DNA from: Actinomycetota bacterium
GTDB lineage: Bacteria > Actinomycetota > Acidimicrobiia > Acidimicrobiales > JAMCPD01
DNA: 64,000 bases
Reading direction: 5' to 3'
Assembly (NCBI GenBank): GCA_023379935.1
Contig: JAMCPD010000020.1
Location: 1 to 64,000, forward strand
Shown: positions 62,015-64,000 of the stretch, piece by piece
Position numbering within the stretch: position 1 is the stretch's first letter
Layout: the number at the start of each line of letters is the position of its first letter
Notes under the pieces: generated by a model
The model's database searches: none
What the model saw: the letters and a program-made list of their open reading frames with translations, nothing else
What the model was told of the DNA's origin: nothing
Program-made: the position numbers and the translations under genes

Positions 62015-63301
62015 ATGAATCCATTATCTGCGCCAATAGGAACAAAAGATATACTGGCGCCCGAGTCCGGGTATTTAGAGTTGCTCATCCACCACTTTCA
62101 AAAAATTGTGCGTAGAGCGGGATATCGCCTCGTGGTTACACCAGTTTTTGAAGATGTGCAGTTGTTTACCAGAGGAATTGGATCAGACAACGAGCTTGTG
62201 ACAAAAGAGATGTATGAATTTTTGGATAAGTCCGGGCGAAACATGGCGCTTAAGCCGGAGGGGACTGCTTCTGTGATTAGAGCGTTTATCCAGCATCACC
62301 TGTCCGAAGAATCAAAGGTATTTAAGGCGTGGTACTGCACACCGGTTTTTCGTTACGAGAGGCCTCAAGCCGGACGGCTCCGCCAACACCATCAACTGGG
62401 ATTGGAAGCACTGGGAACCGCTGATCCAGAATTGGACATAGAGGTAGTGGGGCTGGCAGCATCATATCTCGGCTCACTTGGGCTTAAAAACTACACTTTA
62501 AATATCAATTCGATGGGTGACTTGGAGTGCCGGATGGGCTTTATAAAGTTACTAAACCGGTTCTTGGATCACCATGCCGACGAGTTGTGCAACCAGCATT
62601 GCAAGCGTTACAGGCTTAATCCGTTGAGAGTTTTTGATTGCAAAAAACAAGAGTGTGTGGACGTTATGTCAACTGCACCCAAGCTTAAAGAACATCTTTG
62701 TGATAAGTGTGGGGAGCATTTTGCGACGGTCACACAAGGGTTGACAGATTTGGGATTTGTTTACGAAATATCTGACAAACTGGTCAGGGGGTTTGATTAC
62801 TATACGAGAACCACCTTTGAGTTCAACTCCAATGCCTTGAACACTGCACAAAATGCAATTGGTGGCGGTGGGCGTTACGACGGGCTGGTAGAGGCTTTGG
62901 GCGGTCAATCAACTCCCGGGGTTGGATTTGGTATTGGACTGGAAAGGTTACTTTTAGCTTCTTCTGCTGAAGGCATATGGAGCGATACCACCCCTTCGGC
63001 TTTTAGCTCTGTAGATATTTTTGTGATTGGATTGGAATCCGGCAGTGATAAGGCCGTGAGAGAAGTGGTGTTTTCCTTGCGTAATGCCGGCTATCAAGTA
63101 GATCAAGCTTTTGGTTCGCGCTCGTTGAAGGCTCAACTCCGTACGGCAGATCGCTCCGGTGCTCTTGTGGCGCTTATCATTGGGCCCAAAGAGGTTGAAG
63201 AGTCGAGTGTAACATTGAAACCACTACGCAGTTCAGAATCACAATCTCAACTGCCACGTGAAAAGTTGTTAGAGAAGATGTCGGAGATATACTCCAAATG
63301 A
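62015..63301 (+). CDS. hisS: Histidyl-tRNA synthetase
   Basis: 428 residues, class II. Opening PIGTKDILAPESGYLELLIHHF; motif 1 PVFEDVQLFTRGIG; motif 2 PVFRYERPQAGRLRQHHQLGLEALG; HisA-type LVRGFDYYTRTTFEF; motif 3 GVGFGIGLERLLL. The anticodon domain ends the protein. A Cys-rich stretch (CNQHCKRYRLNPLRVFDCKKQEC...CDKCGEHF) resembles a zinc knuckle in the insertion domain. aspS follows with a 4-base overlap. Confidence 0.97.
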   Translation: MNPLSAPIGTKDILAPESGYLELLIHHFQKIVRRAGYRLVVTPVFEDVQLFTRGIGSDNELVTKEMYEFLDKSGRNMALKPEGTASVIRAFIQHHLSEESKVFKAWYCTPVFRYERPQAGRLRQHHQLGLEALGTADPELDIEVVGLAASYLGSLGLKNYTLNINSMGDLECRMGFIKLLNRFLDHHADELCNQHCKRYRLNPLRVFDCKKQECVDVMSTAPKLKEHLCDKCGEHFATVTQGLTDLGFVYEISDKLVRGFDYYTRTTFEFNSNALNTAQNAIGGGGRYDGLVEALGGQSTPGVGFGIGLERLLLASSAEGIWSDTTPSAFSSVDIFVIGLESGSDKAVREVVFSLRNAGYQVDQAFGSRSLKAQLRTADRSGALVALIIGPKEVEESSVTLKPLRSSESQSQLPREKLLEKMSEIYSK

Positions 63302-64000
63302 TGCGAACTGATTTTTGCGGCGAACTGCGCTTGAGCGATGTTGAAAAAAAGGTGAGCTTGTGCGGATGGGTGTCGCACTATCGTGAGCATGGTGAGCATC
63401 TTGTTTTCGTGGACTTGCGTGATCGCAGCGGGATAGTCCAATGTGTAGTTGACGCCTCAATCCAACTTAGGGTAGAGCATGTCCTCTTAGTCCATGGAAC
63501 TGTAAAACGAAGACCAACCGGTACTGAGAATCCAACCTTACCCACAGGGGAGATTGAGGTGACAGACTGCGAGATAAGTGTATTATCTGAGTCCGATCCT
63601 ATACCTTTCGTGTTGTCGGAATATACGGGCACGGATGAGGCGTTGCGACTTAAGTATCGTTTCTTGGACCTGCGACGTCCTCGCCTTTACGCCAACCTAG
63701 CCCTTAGAGCTAAGGCAATTTCTGCCTTGCGTTCTTCAATGGAGAGACAGGGATTTATGGAGGTTGAAACTCCGTTGTTATGGACGCCAACTCCCGAGGG
63801 TGCAAGAGAGTTTACAGTTCCGTCTCGGCTCAACCCCGGTTCGTTTTATGTACTTCCTCAAAGCCCGCAGTTGGCAAAGCAGCTCTTGATGGTTGCCGGG
63901 ATTGATCGCTACTACCAAGTAGCCAAGTGCTTGCGCGATGAGGACTTAAGAGCTGATCGTCAGTTTGAGTTCACCCAACTTGATCTTGAAGCGTCATTCG
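63298..64000 (+). CDS. aspS: Aspartyl-tRNA synthetase (3' end beyond window)
   Basis: About 234 codons to the window edge with no stop. Two ATGs in tandem (63298, 63301) could start it; the first overlaps the hisS stop. N-terminal OB-fold anticodon domain: VSLCGWVSHYREHGEHLVFVDLRDRSGIVQCV. Catalytic domain: LRLKYRFLDLRRPRLYANLALRAKA, VETPLLWTPTPEGAREFTVPSRLNPGSFYVLPQSPQLAKQLLMVAG, DRYYQVAKCLRDEDLRADRQFEFTQLDLE. The FxxEG/Q...PQSPQ and motif 2 DEDLRADR are bacterial-type AspRS; discriminating or not cannot be said. Confidence 0.96.
   Translation, partial: MMRTDFCGELRLSDVEKKVSLCGWVSHYREHGEHLVFVDLRDRSGIVQCVVDASIQLRVEHVLLVHGTVKRRPTGTENPTLPTGEIEVTDCEISVLSESDPIPFVLSEYTGTDEALRLKYRFLDLRRPRLYANLALRAKAISALRSSMERQGFMEVETPLLWTPTPEGAREFTVPSRLNPGSFYVLPQSPQLAKQLLMVAGIDRYYQVAKCLRDEDLRADRQFEFTQLDLEASF

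Noticed and set aside
1-64000. tRNA or rRNA genes
   Set aside because: No T-loop/acceptor combination or rRNA-like stretch was seen by eye; a tRNAscan/Infernal run would settle it.

Overview
The window looks like chromosome from an actinobacterium of only moderate G+C. The order thrS, HIT hydrolase, pgsA, acyltransferase, pimA, pdxS, pdxT, yebC, ruvC-ruvA-ruvB, yajC-secD-secF, relA, hisS, aspS is the mycobacterial/actinobacterial backbone. A MshC-like ligase, two F420-linked enzymes, a PimA-type mannosyltransferase and the Rv1339-like MBL hydrolase-rph-rdgB trio agree with this. An Acidimicrobiia-like lineage is a guess. Much of the window uses GTG or TTG starts and 4-8 base gene overlaps.

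Layout: 1-0.9 kb, the 3' part of a 14-residue-repeat coiled-coil protein; 1.1-8.9 kb, MBL hydrolase, rph, rdgB and the histidine genes hisD-C-B-H-A-F; 9.0-14.1 kb, DNA-processing genes xseA, xseB, sbcD, sbcC; 14.4-18.7 kb, a visibly more G+C-rich pair, a SNF2 helicase and a SWIM zinc-finger protein; 18.7-25.8 kb, a mixed set (membrane-anchored hydrolase, small membrane proteins, methyltransferase, MFS exporter, F420 enzymes, enoyl-ACP reductase); 25.9-50.9 kb, the conserved backbone from mshC/thrS to relA, interrupted by reversed genes (YjbQ, EF-G2, a GH5-like lipoprotein) and by an IscB element lying between ruvC and ruvA; 51-62 kb, an accessory block of secreted esterases, glycoside hydrolases and lipoproteins next to a two-component system, ending in a decayed paralogue of the first gene; 62-64 kb, hisS and the 5' part of aspS.

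The points most worth following are these. (1) Three copies of a ~130-180 bp module at 55.7, 56.3 and 58.8 kb each carry an identical 17-bp direct-repeat box, TTGTTA-GGGTA-TTGTTA. Its 11-bp periodicity fits an OmpR/PhoB-type regulator, and such a regulator is encoded directly beside the third copy. (2) A compact, catalytically intact IscB nuclease element is bounded by 18/20-identical repeats and has a structured, probable omega-RNA leader; its predicted guide would be taken from the 3' end of ruvC. (3) Repeat-rich coiled-coil proteins with a restriction-endonuclease-like C-terminal domain stand at both ends of the window, one of them with its core deleted. (4) Three phased 13-bp repeats lie in the relA leader. 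No tRNA, rRNA or CRISPR array was seen.
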